From Opisthocomus hoazin (lineage: Eukaryota; Chordata; Aves; Opisthocomiformes; Opisthocomidae): DNA of 64,000 nt. The DNA lies in assembly GCF_030867145.1 (NCBI RefSeq), contig NC_134419.1, positions 77,997,403-78,061,402 of the forward strand. Reading direction: 5' to 3'. This document shows, in pieces, positions 26,412-39,250 of the stretch; within the stretch, counting starts at the first letter, position 1, and each line of letters begins with the position of its first letter. The notes below the pieces were generated by a model. That model was not told the DNA's origin. It did not search any database and saw only the letters and a list, made by a program, of their open reading frames with translations. Position numbers and translations under genes: made by a program.

Positions 26412-27786
26412 CTTAGAAACCCTCTTTTATTTTTCCCCCACCCCGCTCTGCCCTCATGGTACTTTTAGTCAAATGCTTGAGCAGGATGGAGAAGCCCTCT
26501 GCTCTGATGCCTTTGAGAGAGCAGAGCTGCTTAAAGTATCGGGCGCTTTAATCCTGAAACTTTATTTTTTTACATAAATAGCGTAGAAGTCACCTCTTGT
26601 ACCTGCTCATCCCCTCTTCAGAAATGCTTTTTTTTCTCCACGAGAATCTCTTGCATCACAGGACAGCCATCAAGCATGACTTCTAAAACCATATTGTAAA
26701 GGAAAACCACACTATAAAAAAATTGTTCTGCCAGCTGCAGAGGGAAGGAGCAAGGGAGCCGAAGGTGCTGGCCACAGTTTTGCACGGTGCGCTTCTCCTG
26801 AGCCGTGTGCATGAAGCGTGATTTTACACAATATCTTCTGTCCCAAGGTCACATTGACCTCCTCGCTGCCCCTTGGGGGGACGGGAAGGGAGCTCCCCGC
26901 TTTTGTGCAGTTCTACAGTTATGGGTCTTTGTGTGCACATTAAATACTAATTAAACTGGGCATAGGGATGGTATTGGCCATAAATGATCATCTCTAAAGC
27001 CCACTGTTTGGCATTTGCTGGGGCAAAATGACAGTCTGGCATAGTGGGTGGGAAAGCAGATGGCCACACCTGCTCAAGGTGTGGCTTTGCCGTTTGCTCT
27101 TGACAGTAATCAAGGGTCTATAAATAGCCTGAAACAGCATTTGGTGATATATCTACAAATTAGTAACTTATGGGTACTGGGCTCCTGTGCTGCCCTGTCT
27201 GCCATCCCAACCACGAACGAACGTCCTGAGCAACGGCAGCATGGAAAGGGGTCAGTGCTGCTGCGGTTGGGAGGTTTGATGTGAAGGTGACTGACTGCAA
27301 GCGAGTTTGTCCCAGCATTCACGCTCCTGTTGATAAGTGGGAATCTGCAAGCCTGCCCACCGTCACTGGGGCAGCGCGTAGGGACCTGCAGGAGAAGATC
27401 CCTGGGCAGAGAAAGGACAGCAGCAAGAACCGCAGGACGAAATGAAGCACCAATACCTTGGTGACCATTTCTTATCATCTCCAGAGTTCCTGGGGTTTGC
27501 ACTGTTTCTGCCCCTTGAGATCCCAAATTACACACAGAACCGAAACAAGGTCTCTGGTCTTCCAACTCAGAGACCCAAAGGGCAAATCAGAAACGCATTC
27601 GCAGGTGCCGAGGTTGGTGCACACCTGCACAGAGCCATGGCAGTCACCGCGGGTTGGTCCTGCGGTCCAGCAAATCCAGAAAGTGGGAATGTGGGCAGCA
27701 GTCCTCTTGGAATGGTGGTGGTACGGAGAGAAGGAACACTTCCAGGAGTTGGTTTTCATGGTGATCTCTCCAAGGAACAGTGGAGC
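26412..27786. other. Intergenic DNA downstream of CLRN3, no gene recognised
   Basis: No exon or RNA gene recognised. On the minus strand the nearest canonical AATAAA that I see downstream of the CLRN3 stop codon is the complement of 26561-26566, about 1.7 kb away. That is far for a 3' UTR but not impossible, so the real 3' end of CLRN3 is not settled. Confidence 0.45.
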
Positions 27787-27980
27787 CATAAGGCACACAG
27801 AATCACAGAATGGTCGGGGTTGGAAGGGATCTCTGTGGGTCATCTGGTCCAACCCCCTGCCGAAGCAGGGTCACCCAGAGCAGGCTGCACAGGACCGCGT
27901 CCAGGCGGGTCTGGAATATCTCCAGAGAAGGAGACTCCACAACCTCCCTGGGCAGCCTGTTCCAGTGGACATAAGGCACA
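27787..27980 (-). mobile_element. CR1 LINE fragment flanked by an 11-bp direct repeat
   Basis: The CR1 core runs from CAGAATCACAGAATGG at 27798 to CTGTTCCAGTG at 27967, antisense, and is 5'-truncated within the 3' UTR. The 11-mer CATAAGGCACA lies immediately before it (27787-27797) and again two bases after it (27970-27980). It reads as a target-site duplication. The perfect repeat and the close match to other copies suggest a fairly young insertion. Confidence 0.93.
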
Positions 27981-28249
27981 TGAGGCCCATTCCTACGGTA
28001 CGGTGCACCGTAGGTGCACCAGGCACTTCGGGTCACATCTACTCGGAGGTGTTTAGGCAGCGCGTGTACCAACAGAAATGTAAAAGTAATACACTAGCAG
28101 AAAGATACAATTAAATTGCTTTGAAGACACGATGTGCTATTTTCTTAGTTGAACGATACACACAGCTTTGATTTGTGTGGAAATGATCAGCCATGACTGT
28201 CCACATGAAATAGTCATTTTTCCTCTACACCCTCTTTTCAGTGGTATCC

Positions 28250-28524
28250 TTAAAAGAGAATGACATCTTTTGGTGCATTTTCAATGGGTCTTTCCTGTTG
28301 TTTCTTTCTGGAATATCTGGCATGGTCATAGAAATATATGATGATGATAGAAGCAATGTTCAGAAAAACGATGAGTAGCATGATCCAATATGAATATCCA
28401 TAAGTGTGTTCAGATTTGGTATGTGTCGTCAGAAAAGAAAAACATCCATGGGCCAATTTTTCAGACAGCTCATTTTCTTCTATATTCACAGGAAAAAGTA
28501 TCATGGCTATAAGTGTGAAGATTC
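28250..28524 (-). CDS. CLRN3: CLRN3 coding exon 3 with stop codon
   Basis: Begins after the acceptor TTTTCTAG at 28525, completing a Gly codon (G/GA). It encodes the rest of membrane segment 3, the second extracellular loop, membrane segment 4 and the basic, charged cytosolic tail (ARYSRKKQQERP). It ends at TAA (28252-28250). The last residues, PKDVILF, resemble the hydrophobic C-terminus of mammalian clarin-3. Confidence 0.94.
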
Positions 28525-31500
28525 CTAGAAAATATAAATACAAATATTAGAGGTGAAACTGCAGTGCTGTTTATGTAGCTACTTGTAAACAGTCTACTTA
28601 AATCGGTTAGAGTACCTGGACTAGGACAAAGATTAACCTAATATTTTCCATTAGTAAAATATGAGGCTATTTAAAGAATTTTTGTCCCATCTAATAGTGC
28701 CTGCCAGGTGTTTTGACATTGGCAGCTGTATCTTCTGGTAAAATTAATGGATTCCCACTGACTGTTCTTAAATAAGGCCATTTAATGTGATTTTTTTTTT
28801 TTTTTCCACTGAATTTATTGCTGATGAGTAAAATATTCCCCCCTTGGGTGATGTGCAGAACGCCTATTTGATATGAGCCCAAATTCATGGGGTGTGCACT
28901 ATTACAACTGGATAAAACCCTGAGCAACCCGGTCTGCGTTCAGGGTTGACCCAGCTTGGCTCGAGAGCTTAGACTTAGAGACCTCATGTTCTTTCCAACC
29001 CAAATTATTCCATTGACTCTGTGATAAGTCAAAATGAGATGTCTTATTAGATCTTATTAGATCTGTATCTATTTCCTTAGCCTTCTGAATATAAGTGGAG
29101 TTGGGTTACTCTGACATTTAGCTAAACAATGTTTTTACAGCTCTGCTTTCATAGTGCGAAGGGAGGTATAATCTCGGAACACTAGGGGTAATATTCCTAT
29201 TCCTTCCCTCTAGGTACAATATCCTACACACGTTCCCACTGAAACAGGTTCAGTTTCTTTCGGGAGGACACTGGACTTTCAGCACATCTGGTAAGAGAAT
29301 TGGGAATGTTTGAGATACACATCAAATGATGCATGATTTTTTCATAAAAATATGCCCATGGCAAAATAGACTTCTAGGTCATAGCACCTTTCCACCAAGG
29401 TCTGATTTTGGCAAAGGCTGCTCGCAGAGCGTGGCCCCAGGGCAGGACACTGCTCAAGGGAAGGCAAGCTCCTGCTCCACCAGCAGAGCATCTTTGGACC
29501 TGAAGAGCTTTTGAAGGGCAAAACGCCCATACTGGAGTACTCTGTAATCAGATGTCTTTAAAGAAAGTTTTTCCAGTGCAAACTTCTTGTTAGAGGGACG
29601 CATAATGCTCTTGAGACAAAGTGAGTGTGAGAGCTGGAGCCATTCCTACAGCAAGATGTAGAGGGTAGCAAGGTGCGTTAGGAGCAGCCAGGCTCAAGCC
29701 CACCAGGTGACCGAGGGATTACACCTTCAGGGAGCTGTCTGACAGAGTCCACCCCTCTACCAGCTCAGTGTCACTACCGGTTTTTCTGCTTAGGGAATGT
29801 TAAAATTTCTTCTGTTCTGTGAAAGTGTTTTTTTTAGAGGAGGAAACAAACTTTGCCATGACTCAGTCCTCCCAACTGCTGCCTCCCCCTGCTAATACTG
29901 TTGTGGATGTATTTATTCAAGACATTTTTCGGAAACAAAGATAGAATCTATCCTTTAGATTAGACTTTGGAGGCCTAATTTGGTATGTAGGTGACCCAGC
30001 AACAAATATGCTACAAATACCATAAAATAGTGACGTAAGGTCTTGAAGAGGTTACAAATTGCACTGTAGTCGCATCCAGGGCATACTTTTCTGTGACTGT
30101 TTCATTCTGTATTTGCCAGCTTAGTCTGTTCTTCTTGATGTCCACTGTGCATGAAATGATGCTACGCCTGCTGAGGCTTTTTCATTTCCATTTTTGCTGC
30201 CGTTGAATCCAGCCTCCTACTGATCAATGGTGCCACTTCAAGTAAATAATACTGTTTTACCAGTCCTTAAATGTTGGTTTTCAGGTATCCCAGCAGACAT
30301 GCTTAGAAAACAAAACCAACAGAATACTTTTCCAAGTGTTTCCTTTTACAGATACATATTTTTTAATTTTGGAATCGAAGAGAACACAGCGTTCATCCAT
30401 ATAGTGGGCAGAAAGTGGTCAGCACAGGACGCGCTACTCACCACATAAGGAATTCCAGGTGTAGACTCCAATGGGTCCTAAGAACGTCTGGTAGGGATTA
30501 CTGACAGCATTAGTGCAGGTGAACCCAGAACTCAGCAGGGAGCTCAGCAAACTGAGAACCAAAATCACAATGATCGCGGTGATGGTGCTCTTCGCCCCGG
30601 TGGAGTTCAGGTTATCTGCAACTGAAACAGAGCGGCTCAGCACTGACAATCAGCCTTCCCAGCACAGTCCCATGGGCTCGGACGACCTGATGGCTTACTG
30701 ACAGGGTTGTAATTAAAAGCTAATAACCAGAGATTTGGCTGATCTGTAGAGATCTGGCTGTACCAGGAACAGTTTGGACACAACACGTGAACCCAAAGCC
30801 CAAATGGGATGAAGGTGCATTAGTCTGAAATAAGTGCCTGTCTGCTGATCCTGCAGGCACACAAACTTCCCAGGCATTGGGTTGGGTAGTAAACTTCTCT
30901 TTCTTAATACTTCTGTAAATATTTCCTCTTGACATGGCCAGAAAGAAATTTTATGCCTACATCGGATCAGAAAACTAGGTGTTCCCCTGCCCATCGCTCC
31001 TGAGATGTCTGGCAACTTCTGCAGCTACCTGACTTGAAACTTGGCTCCAGTTGTAGGTTATTTCTTTTTAATATAGCAGCATCCCCTCAGGAGGAATAAA
31101 TCTGACAAAGGGAACAGCTTCTCCAAGTCCAGTAAAGCAGTTTAGGTTGGAAGGGTCAGGTGCATTTGTGGGACAAATGTAACGGAGCATGGTCATTCAC
31201 AGACAGATGAGACATGGTTGAGCTGGTGTTCATATCCTGACTAGATCTGTCTTTTGCCATGTCCTGCAGAAAAAAAATTGGTGGAGGCAGTACCTGTTCC
31301 CTTCTTTTAAGAGAAAGGACCAGCTCCTGCCTCCTTGTCACCGAGAGGACTGGGTGCATGGCGTGCAGTGGCTCCCAAGGGGCTGCGCTTCGTGCTCAGG
31401 GGTGGTGGCCCTGGCCTCGGCAAGGGGACAAACATGGGCTCCCGAGCTGCTGGCTCAGCCCTGCCCTCGGGCTCCAGCGCTCAGCGTCTCCGCTCCTGAG

Positions 31501-34500
31501 GCCACAGGTCAAGGAGCCGTGCATCTTAACATCGAGCATCCTGGCATGGCTCCTTTTTGCCCCAGCCTGCTGCAGTTGGTACTCACCGATCATTGCCTGG
31601 TGTAGCTGCTGTAGCTATGTGCATGCTGGCCCTCTACACATGGCACATATAACCCACCCCTCCAGGACTGTAATCAGTTTTATTGGTTTTGCCTAAATCC
31701 TTCTAGTTATTTGATATGTTGCTGTTCATAAGAGACTCAAAGGTGAATGCAATATACTCAAAGTGTAATTGCAGTCTAGTTGCGTTGAAATATATTATTT
31801 TCCTCCTTTCAGTTTAAAGATTGAAAAGGTAACTAGAATGTGCCTGTGGCTGCCTTACCCTATAACAAATACGAGAACAATATTTTCAAGCTCTGTTCAA
31901 ATGGGTGTTGTGATAGACAGCCGTTTGTAGGAAAACTTCTTTCTGTGCTGCTTTTAATACAATGCCATTGCTGCAAAGTATTCAGTTAGTGCATAAACTG
32001 GAGAAATCACAGCAGAAAAAACAGTAAAAACCCCCTAAAAAGAAAATAAACATTCATAATAAAAAGAAGAGCTATTGGAAATAAATGAAAAGGAGGACTT
32101 CTCTTTCATTTTACATGTTCCCGGTAGAAGTTAATTTCTGTTTGAGGAAATGGCAGGTAAGGATGTGTTATGGAAATCAGCTGCAAATTGCAGCAATTCT
32201 CCTGGAAGCATAGGAAAGACAGGCGACATCACTCCACGAAATGGCAGTGAGCACACGCCGGTGGCACCGTGCCCGCACGCTGAAGCCACCCTACTGCTTG
32301 GGCGCTGCTGACTGCAAGCAATAGGTCTGGAGCCGAATCAGACAGGTTTGTGTAATTTCCCTCCGGTAGCCTCACTTAATTTTATCACTTGGAACATCCC
32401 CAGCTGACCGGCTACCCCTATTGCACCCCCTAATTGATCTTGTTTATCTCTGCGGTCCACGGTTTAGGGGATGTAATTTTGTCAGACCCTGCCTGTTGTA
32501 AGGGTCTTGTGCAACAGCACAAGACTAAAGGGTTTTAATCAAATGCTGGGTTTGTGGCAGCAGATTTTTTTTTTTTCTCAGTAAAGCTGTCTGTTGAAAC
32601 TGGAGGAATCTACAGTAGCGGATCTACTTGAATGGAATTGATAGTAACCTACAGACAGATAACCGCTGCATCAGCGTAAAATAACCTAACTGCAGAGTGA
32701 AAGCAGAGGTGTGGGCCTTTGCCAGGTCTCTCCTTATTTTTTGGTATCTCTTTTTTTTCATTTTTAATTCTTGTGTGGTCGGATAGAATTTCCCAAATTT
32801 TTACCGACCTGGGTGTGAATGATGTCTAGCTGACATCCAGGAGGTCTTTGCTAAGCACTGCTTATCTGGCAGCTTTTTACGAGGTCTGTGATCACTTATC
32901 ACACATAGTGAATTGCTCATTTTAAAAAAAAAAAAAGAAATTAAAAAAAAAACCCCAGAGTAGAGTTCAACCCAGCTTTCTACTTTTCGGGACATCCCAT
33001 AGCACACCTAGAAACTGATGATAACATTAATGACATTCCAGCAATTTTCAAGCATTTTTCATGTATTTTAAAAGTTAGAAAGTTAATCGATCCCTCTCTG
33101 CTACAGCAAATGTCAGAGACTTCCTCGTGTGCGGTTGGCCTTGCTGGCTGCGGTAGTCAGATCTACCCCGAGTTTACCGGGCTCTCGGGGCGTGCCTCTT
33201 CCTGCACCTTGCTCACAATTTTCACCTGTTCGCCTTGGAAACAAGCAAAGCTGTAAACAAGCTCTTTTACAGATTATTACATTCCTAGGCGGTTCCTTTC
33301 CAGGACAAATCATTAGAACAGCTGATGGAGACTCTAAGGACTTAAGCTATTTAATAACTTGTACATTCTGCCAGATCATTCTGCTCATCCCCAGTGCCTC
33401 TGAAGTAGCTGTATTGATTTCTTGCTCTATTAAGGTCAGTCGTGGTGGTCTCTTAAAGAGGCTGCCCTGGCTCGGCAGCTCACGCACTGTACACTCGCTG
33501 AAACCGAGCTCCTTTGTGTGCCTTCTTTATGCTCAGAAATCTCTTTTAATGTCGTGGTTTCCAGAAGAAGTAGTTACGGTCTTTGTAAAGGCTGTTGATA
33601 ATCTGCTTTTGTATCGTCATTAATAAAATTCATCCTGGGCTATTGCTAACAAGTAATCTATATCCGCAAGCTACCATCTTTCATTTACTCTTTCGTGATT
33701 TCCATTCTCCTTTGCTCACACCCAAATATGACGATGTGGAGAAACACACTCGGGGTGCACAGCAGAGCTCCCCCCCAAGCTGGGGGCACACTTGCTGAGC
33801 GACAAATCGTGCTGAGATGTCAAAGGATGTTTATAACTCTTCTTGCTGGTACCTGAAGTGTTAGGGTGGGGAAAGAACAGCACTTCATTTCTGCACGGCA
33901 CAGGCAATCCATTTGCTTAAGGATGTAATCAAATGCAAGACATCTACTGTCTTAGGAGGACCCGACTATCTGAATTTAGAAATAGTATGTATGTGATTCT
34001 GTGAAGTATTTTTCTTATTTCAAGGATGTATGGAATCATACTTAATGTAAAAAGTGACAATCATGCCTAGTATAGAGCCTAAGAATTAATTTAAAATCAG
34101 TTCATTTCATCTTGGATATATGCCCAGCTGAACTAGTGAGGGATGCAGGCAAATCCGTATTTAGACTATTCACAATGCATGACTTTCTTTTAGCAGCTGT
34201 TGAAAGCAACCAGCAACTCCTGAAGCTCGCTCGTTTTGCTCATCCCTAAATGGCTGATACTTGAGAATTGAGACAACATTTTTTAAATTATAAGCACAAA
34301 CATCTAAATCTGGTAGGGGGAAGACCACCACCACCACCAAAATGCACGCAGACAATGCAAAGAACTGAATTCCTCTACTGATGCAAGTGTTCGGTGAGTG
34401 CTTGTCATTAATTGTAATTAAAATCTATCCGAAGGTAGGGCCCCGGCCCTGGGATGGGGTTGCGTTAGCTGCCGTGCAGACAAGGGCAAGACACATGTTC

Positions 34501-36507
34501 TGAATTCCCACCGGACTGCCTCCTCACCCTGCAATCAGCTCTCCATGGGTGGACTCCTGGTTTCACACGGAGCCCTATAAAAATCAGCAAGACTCTGCCT
34601 GCATGGCACGAGGTTTGGGACTTGAGCCAGCTGGCATGGGGAGATACAACCATACATAAGCTATTCTTAGAAATGCATATTTACTCTTCTAAACATTACT
34701 CCGATTATTCTGGTACAACTGTAGATGAACTGGTTTGAATGACTTGTGATTTTGGATTTGTTATAAGGGCCTCCATAAATGCCATATGCTCTGCCGGGAG
34801 CACTGCTGTGCTCAGGTTTTTCATCGCAATATAAATGTTATCATGTGAACTGGCTTACGTGATACAGCTTTGCCACAGTGGTAATTTGGGTGACTTTGGG
34901 TACAATTTCTGTACTAAATTAAGGTGGGCAAGAGCCAGGAGACGGGAACCATGTGGAGGCCTAGGTCTGCTGTGCTCTGCCTTGGGGGCTTCTCTGTGAT
35001 GGGACAGCTTACAACAGCCCACCAAAAAAGAGAGATTCTTAAAGTACATCTCATGTTTCGGAATTGTTTGGCTTATACTTCCCAATTTTCATCAGGTTTC
35101 TGTTGATTGACTTTTTTCACCTTCACACGTGTACGTCGGCGTTACTGCTTTGAACCCAGTGAGACAGCAAGATGCATAAAATGAGTAGAAATCCCCGATC
35201 CTTGCAACAGCTTTCAGGCTTCTCTACCCCTGGGCTTGGTGAATGCTTTTCTTTGCATCAGTAGAGATACTCATGCATAGAGTTAAGTAAATCTTTGCTG
35301 AACTGTGTGAAATCAGTATCGAGTCTGTAGTTCATACTCGGTATGCAGAATTTCTTGTTTCTGTTTCGCTTTTTCTCCTATGCTGCTTCTCTTTCGTATC
35401 CATTGCGTATCAACATAAGACACAGTTCAATCTCAATCTACTGGATGTTTGCTGAAATGTTATTCTAATAACCTTCTTTCCAAAGCTCATCTCAGAGTTC
35501 TTTTGGAAAGTCATGATGATGAGGAGTCACCTGAAAACCACACACTGAGTGGGGGAAGAAGGGCCTTATAAAAGATGACAAGCTACGTTGTAATCCATAC
35601 TTCAGTCTAGCATAGAAAAAGAGACATGAGCATGCATAAGGTTTGAAAATACTAACCAGATGGGTAAGTTTGATAACAGTACTTAAAAAAGGAACGGTGT
35701 ACTCTTAAAGGAAGAAACCCAAGGAATACTGTCATGAATGTGTAGGTCCAGCGCACGTACAAACACCACATCTGTCTAAATCATTGCTCTACATGTTCTG
35801 CTCTTTTGCCTTCCGCAGCCTCATAAAACCTTCTTTGGTAAAGATGATGCTAATCTGATAGTAGGTGGCAAAATATTTGAAATGAAAAAATTAACAGAAT
35901 TTAAAAAAAAAAAATCCTGGAAGGTGAATGAGGTTTGTAATCCCTTAATGATAATTGAGTGTTGCTTTTCTGTTCCTCACTGAAAGCTTCTGAAAATTAA
36001 AATGAATTTTACATGCAGTTCCTATTTGGTATTTTTTCCTTGTTCCAAGGTGTAGGCTAAGATCACAGGTAATTAGAAGAAGTTGCTATTGGCATTTCTG
36101 TGTGGTTTTGGGGGTCTTATTTTATACCTCTTAAATCCCCAGACTGGTTTACAGCTATTCTTGTTCTCCCTCACGGTATTAGAGTGGCAGATGAATAAAA
36201 GAACGAGCCGCGGTTCCTACGTCCATCACCTGCACCAGCAAGCAGACGCCATCCGTTTCCAGGCGTAACACCACTCACCTTGGAACGTCATCTGGGAAAC
36301 CTGCAGTCCCGGATCGACGAGCTGTTCGCAGGTACCGCTGAAAAGGCCGTAGGTGAGGCTCACCGTGACGTTGGAGTTCGTGTCGGAAAAGCGAACCTCG
36401 CTACTCATCCAGTGCTGAGTCGCCAGCACGACGCAAATCACCACGAAAGAGCAAACGCAGGTGAAAAAAGCGGATGCGAACATGGCTGTTTTTTTTCTGG
36501 ACGGCAT
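28250..36507 (-). CDS. CLRN3: Clarin-3, spliced coding region (three exons)
   Basis: The join 36507-36279, 30621-30442, 28524-28250 gives 684 nt, or 227 residues plus TAA. Human clarin-3 has about 226. Exon order, both phase-1 junctions and several blocks match the family, including SNPYQTFLGP (residues 117-126), GVYTWN (128-133), HTYGYSYW (176-183) and the end PKDVILF. Four hydrophobic segments lie at about 8-30, 89-110, 128-149 and 181-203. This is the tetraspan clarin layout with cytosolic ends. The loop between segments 1 and 2 has N-glycosylation sequons at Asn46 and Asn82. Clarin-3 is a paralogue of clarin-1, the Usher syndrome type 3 protein; its own role is poorly known and is not inferred here. 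The start is ATG at 36507, with A at position -3. The frame continues upstream only to a GTG at 36531, which I reject. No frameshift or premature stop is present. Confidence 0.95.
28791..28805. repeat. Poly-T tract, T15
   Basis: Run of 15 thymines inside CLRN3 intron 2, equivalent to A15 on the transcribed strand. No retroelement body could be seen next to it. Confidence 0.9.
28970..29024 (+). mobile_element. Probable decayed CR1 3' end
   Basis: The stretch reads TTAGAGACCTCATGTTCTTT, then CCAACCCAAATTATTCCATT and GACTCTGTGAT. This parallels the plus-strand CR1 3' end (TTAGAGGTCTCTTCCAACC, then ATGATTCTATGATTCTGTGA) with several substitutions. It is short and diverged, so coincidence is possible. 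It lies antisense to CLRN3 within intron 2. Confidence 0.55.
29043..29062. repeat. Tandem 10-bp duplication
   Basis: CTTATTAGAT occurs twice in direct succession within CLRN3 intron 2. It is a minor local duplication. Confidence 0.8.
30442..30621 (-). CDS. CLRN3: CLRN3 coding exon 2
   Basis: Exactly 180 nt, completing codon 77 and running to residue 136 plus one base. It encodes the second glycosylation sequon, membrane segment 2 (ITAIIVILVLSLLSSLLSSG) and the highly conserved SNPYQTFLGP/GVYTWN region. The acceptor is CTGTTTCAG/TTGCAG and the donor TTATGTG/GTGAGTAG. A second AG lies 6 nt into the exon (TTGCAG), which would keep the frame if used. I chose the upstream AG for its pyrimidine tract and better fit to family length. 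Confidence 0.92.
30622..36278 (-). other. CLRN3: CLRN3 intron 1
   Basis: A 5.66-kb phase-1 intron with donor GTGAGTGG and acceptor CTGTTTCAG. I saw no young CR1 copy in it. It includes an A-rich simple repeat (32924-32952) and a short ACC run near 34325. Open frames inside it, such as 33129-33623 plus (164 codons) and 31259-31696 plus (145 codons), match nothing I recognise. Confidence 0.85.
32924..32952. repeat. A-rich simple repeat
   Basis: A13, then GAAATT, then a second A10 run ending in CCCC, within CLRN3 intron 1. No retrocopy is recognisable upstream of it on the plus strand. Confidence 0.85.
36279..36507 (-). CDS. CLRN3: CLRN3 coding exon 1
   Basis: Encodes residues 1-76 plus the first base of codon 77: the short basic N-terminus (PSRKK), membrane segment 1 and most of the first extracellular loop. 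The donor on the minus strand reads TTCCAAG/GTGAGTGG, a near-consensus site, with the intron starting at 36278. The translated frame continues past it into intron sequence (GEWCYAWK and on), which has no family similarity. Confidence 0.94.
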
Positions 36508-39250
36508 TTTGTCAGCCAGAGGCTTTCCCACCGCTTCAGGGTATTTTCTTCTCGTTAGTCCTGCTTAGCATGAGGCTGTTTCCTCCTCCTCGGTATCTGG
36601 GATCTGCTCGCTGTGCTAGCAGAAAGTTATCCTGGTAAACTTTAAGCAAACAGCAGTGGTAATAAAAATGTAAAATAATTGAACTTTGGTCTGGAGAGAA
36701 GGCGTTGCCATAGTTACACCACCAGCAGCCTGGCACGGGCCGGGAGGAGTCACCGGAGGGTGATTTGTGGTGGCCCTGCCGACCCGTAGCCTTTCCGACC
36801 ATGGCTCTGGAGATGTCCTCCGGAGCCCGACGTCTGCGGGGCCGGGCTTCCCCGCTTGCCTGCCTGCAGCCTCAGAGACTTGTTTTACTACCTGAGCAAA
36901 TTTTCTGGCCTTTTCCTCCTGAAAGGCTGATAACCAGGCTCGGAAGAATTTTTGCTAAATCTGTATCTAACCTGTATCCAACGTGTTATGGTAAAGAGCG
37001 ATAAAATGTTCCTTCTCTGTTCGAATTCCCAGCTTGCTGAACAGCTACCCAGCGATCTCTTCTGAGACCTCTGCTAAATTCTTCATGCTTTTTGTGAAAA
37101 CACCGGGTTGGTCTCGGCTTTTGGGGGTAAAGAGATTCTGTCTACTCTCAGTACATTATTTTCTAAGGGAAAGCTATAATTCTTCATTAAATTGCATGTA
37201 TTTTCGTGCAATAACTCCTTCCCTTTTTTTTTTTTTACCTTTCTTTTGACAGGGAGGAAACAAATACCTGAAAAGGGGATTCATTTCAATGAAGTAGTGG
37301 ATATGTAAAGGGAGCAATACCGCAGAATCTGTTTGGGACTATAAAGCAAGAGAATATATTCTCTTGCTCTCTCCAGATTGACCTAAACAAAGACAAAAGA
37401 CAGTGACGTGATATCAAATAGAATATGCATTGCTTAATAATAAGACTGAAGCCAAATTTCTAGAATTTGAGGGAAACAAGGCATCAGGGTCCCCATTTTG
37501 TTTGTGTGCAATCTGAAATCTAATTTAATAGTTCATTGTCAGGATAAAATAACAGAGATTCGATTAGTTTTTATTTCTATTAATTATAACGTCGTTATTC
37601 TGTGTAACACCAAACCCATGCTTCTGGATCATCCAGGGGTTGTTTAATTAATCTTTGGAAAGCAGTCTGTTATGACAGTGCTGCTAAATTAACCCGTTGA
37701 GCTGCCTTCCTGAGGCTCGGCTGGTGTGTACTGTCAAGACGGTGAGAGATGGAAGTTTTATGAATTTGAAATGGCAAAGAATTTCTTGGGAGGAGAAAAT
37801 ACCTGTTCTGTAACGCAGTGTTATTGTACTGTAGTTGTTCTAGTCTTGTGGTTTCTCGATTCAAAACCTCGAGGCAGTAATCGCATTTGAAATCAATGTA
37901 TTTTATTCCTGGTCTTTTACATTATATGGCCTGGTGTATTTTTTTTCCAAATTATATGGGGCTTTGATGATACTTTTGATGGCATTGCTTTGAAGAGTTT
38001 GTGTATTTTATTCATAAACAGTTTATACGCTTCAAGCGTGTAGTTAACACACGCAGCGTAGCGGAAATGCGTCAGTATACAATTTCAGCCCTGCAGAGCA
38101 AAGGGAAGATTTCCAGCCCTGCAAAAGAAAGAAGAACCAAGAGACCCGCCTCTCATTTTCTGTCCAGCATGTCAGTTGAATTTTAACCATAGCAATACGG
38201 GTAAACTTTATTAGACTGATTCACCTCCACAGGTTTATTAATCCAACAGCTCTATTCGCCATTTAGTTGCATGCAAAGGGCGTAGTCGAAGTATTTGTAG
38301 TCCAGGGATATTTTTTAATAAATCGAAGCAAAAATCTGCCAGGCTGCCATCAGACTGTGCTGTTAGCTGTGCCACTTCTTCCCTATGAAATACGTTTAAA
38401 AATAGATATATTAAAGAATTGATATTTGTCTTGGTAGTAACTTCGAGGGAATAAATTTTCAGCTGTTGCTCAGTGGTCCTCCTTCGGCAGACTTGAGAGA
38501 ACCAAATTTAAATGAGCATCCACACCTTTAAAAACGCTAAATAACAGAGACTAAGAGCTGTAGTGGACAGTCAGAAGTTCCTTTCTAAGCAACCTTATTG
38601 AATTATATTTAGTTTTCAGTGACTCAGCTCAAATTTTTGTGGCTCAAATCGTTGAAACTCTCCTGTGCCCAGGAGAATTGCTCTGTAAATGAGACCATAA
38701 TTTGCCTTTTTCTGCTCTGTCACCTTGAATTTAATCTGTTCTCTGCCAATGGTACAATTCCTTATGTCTTTTTTTCTTGCAGCTACCTAAAAAAGCATCA
38801 TATAACTTGCAATGAAAATTGTAGTTTGACACGATACACCTCATCACTTGAGAGAAAAGGGGTGGGTTTCCTCCGACTCAGGGAAAACATTTCCTCCCAG
38901 CAGCTTACCAACTCTGCCCCCACTAGTACAGACTGAGCCCTGCACAACGGTCAAACAGAAAAATCAGAGTAATTGGTTATGAACCAGATGGACACCAGAG
39001 AGATTTGGAATCCTTCATTACATAAAATTACCAATCGCCCTGTATTTTTCAAGGTAAAGCATGTGACTGTTTTGCTTCTGTTTATGTACAAGTTAGTTTG
39101 CTTTAAGCAACCAGATACCTAAAAATATGTAATGAAAGCTTTTATTTGCAAACATTTCTTATACATTTATTTTTCTACGTTAGAAACACATTTGTGGGCG
39201 TGAAAAAAGAAGCACACAGCAGTTTGTTGCTTTGCCCACAGCTCCGGACA
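36508..39250. other. CLRN3 5' flank, no further gene recognised
   Basis: Directly upstream of the CLRN3 ATG the minus strand reads through a probable 5' UTR. I see neither a clear TATA box nor a CpG island, so the CLRN3 transcription start is not located. A T12 run lies near 37227-37238. The remaining sequence is AT-rich and unique. Confidence 0.45.

Larger units (their letters stand above)
28525..30441 (-). other. CLRN3: CLRN3 intron 2
   Basis: A 1.9-kb phase-1 intron with donor GTGAGTAG and acceptor ATATTTTCTAG. It contains a T15 tract and a probable CR1 relic, listed separately. No other exon is recognised. Confidence 0.85.

Noticed and set aside
36505-36531. Upstream extension of CLRN3 to a start at 36531 (GKPLADK before the Met)
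   Set aside because: The codon at 36531 is GTG, not ATG, and clarin-3 proteins begin at the Met at 36507.
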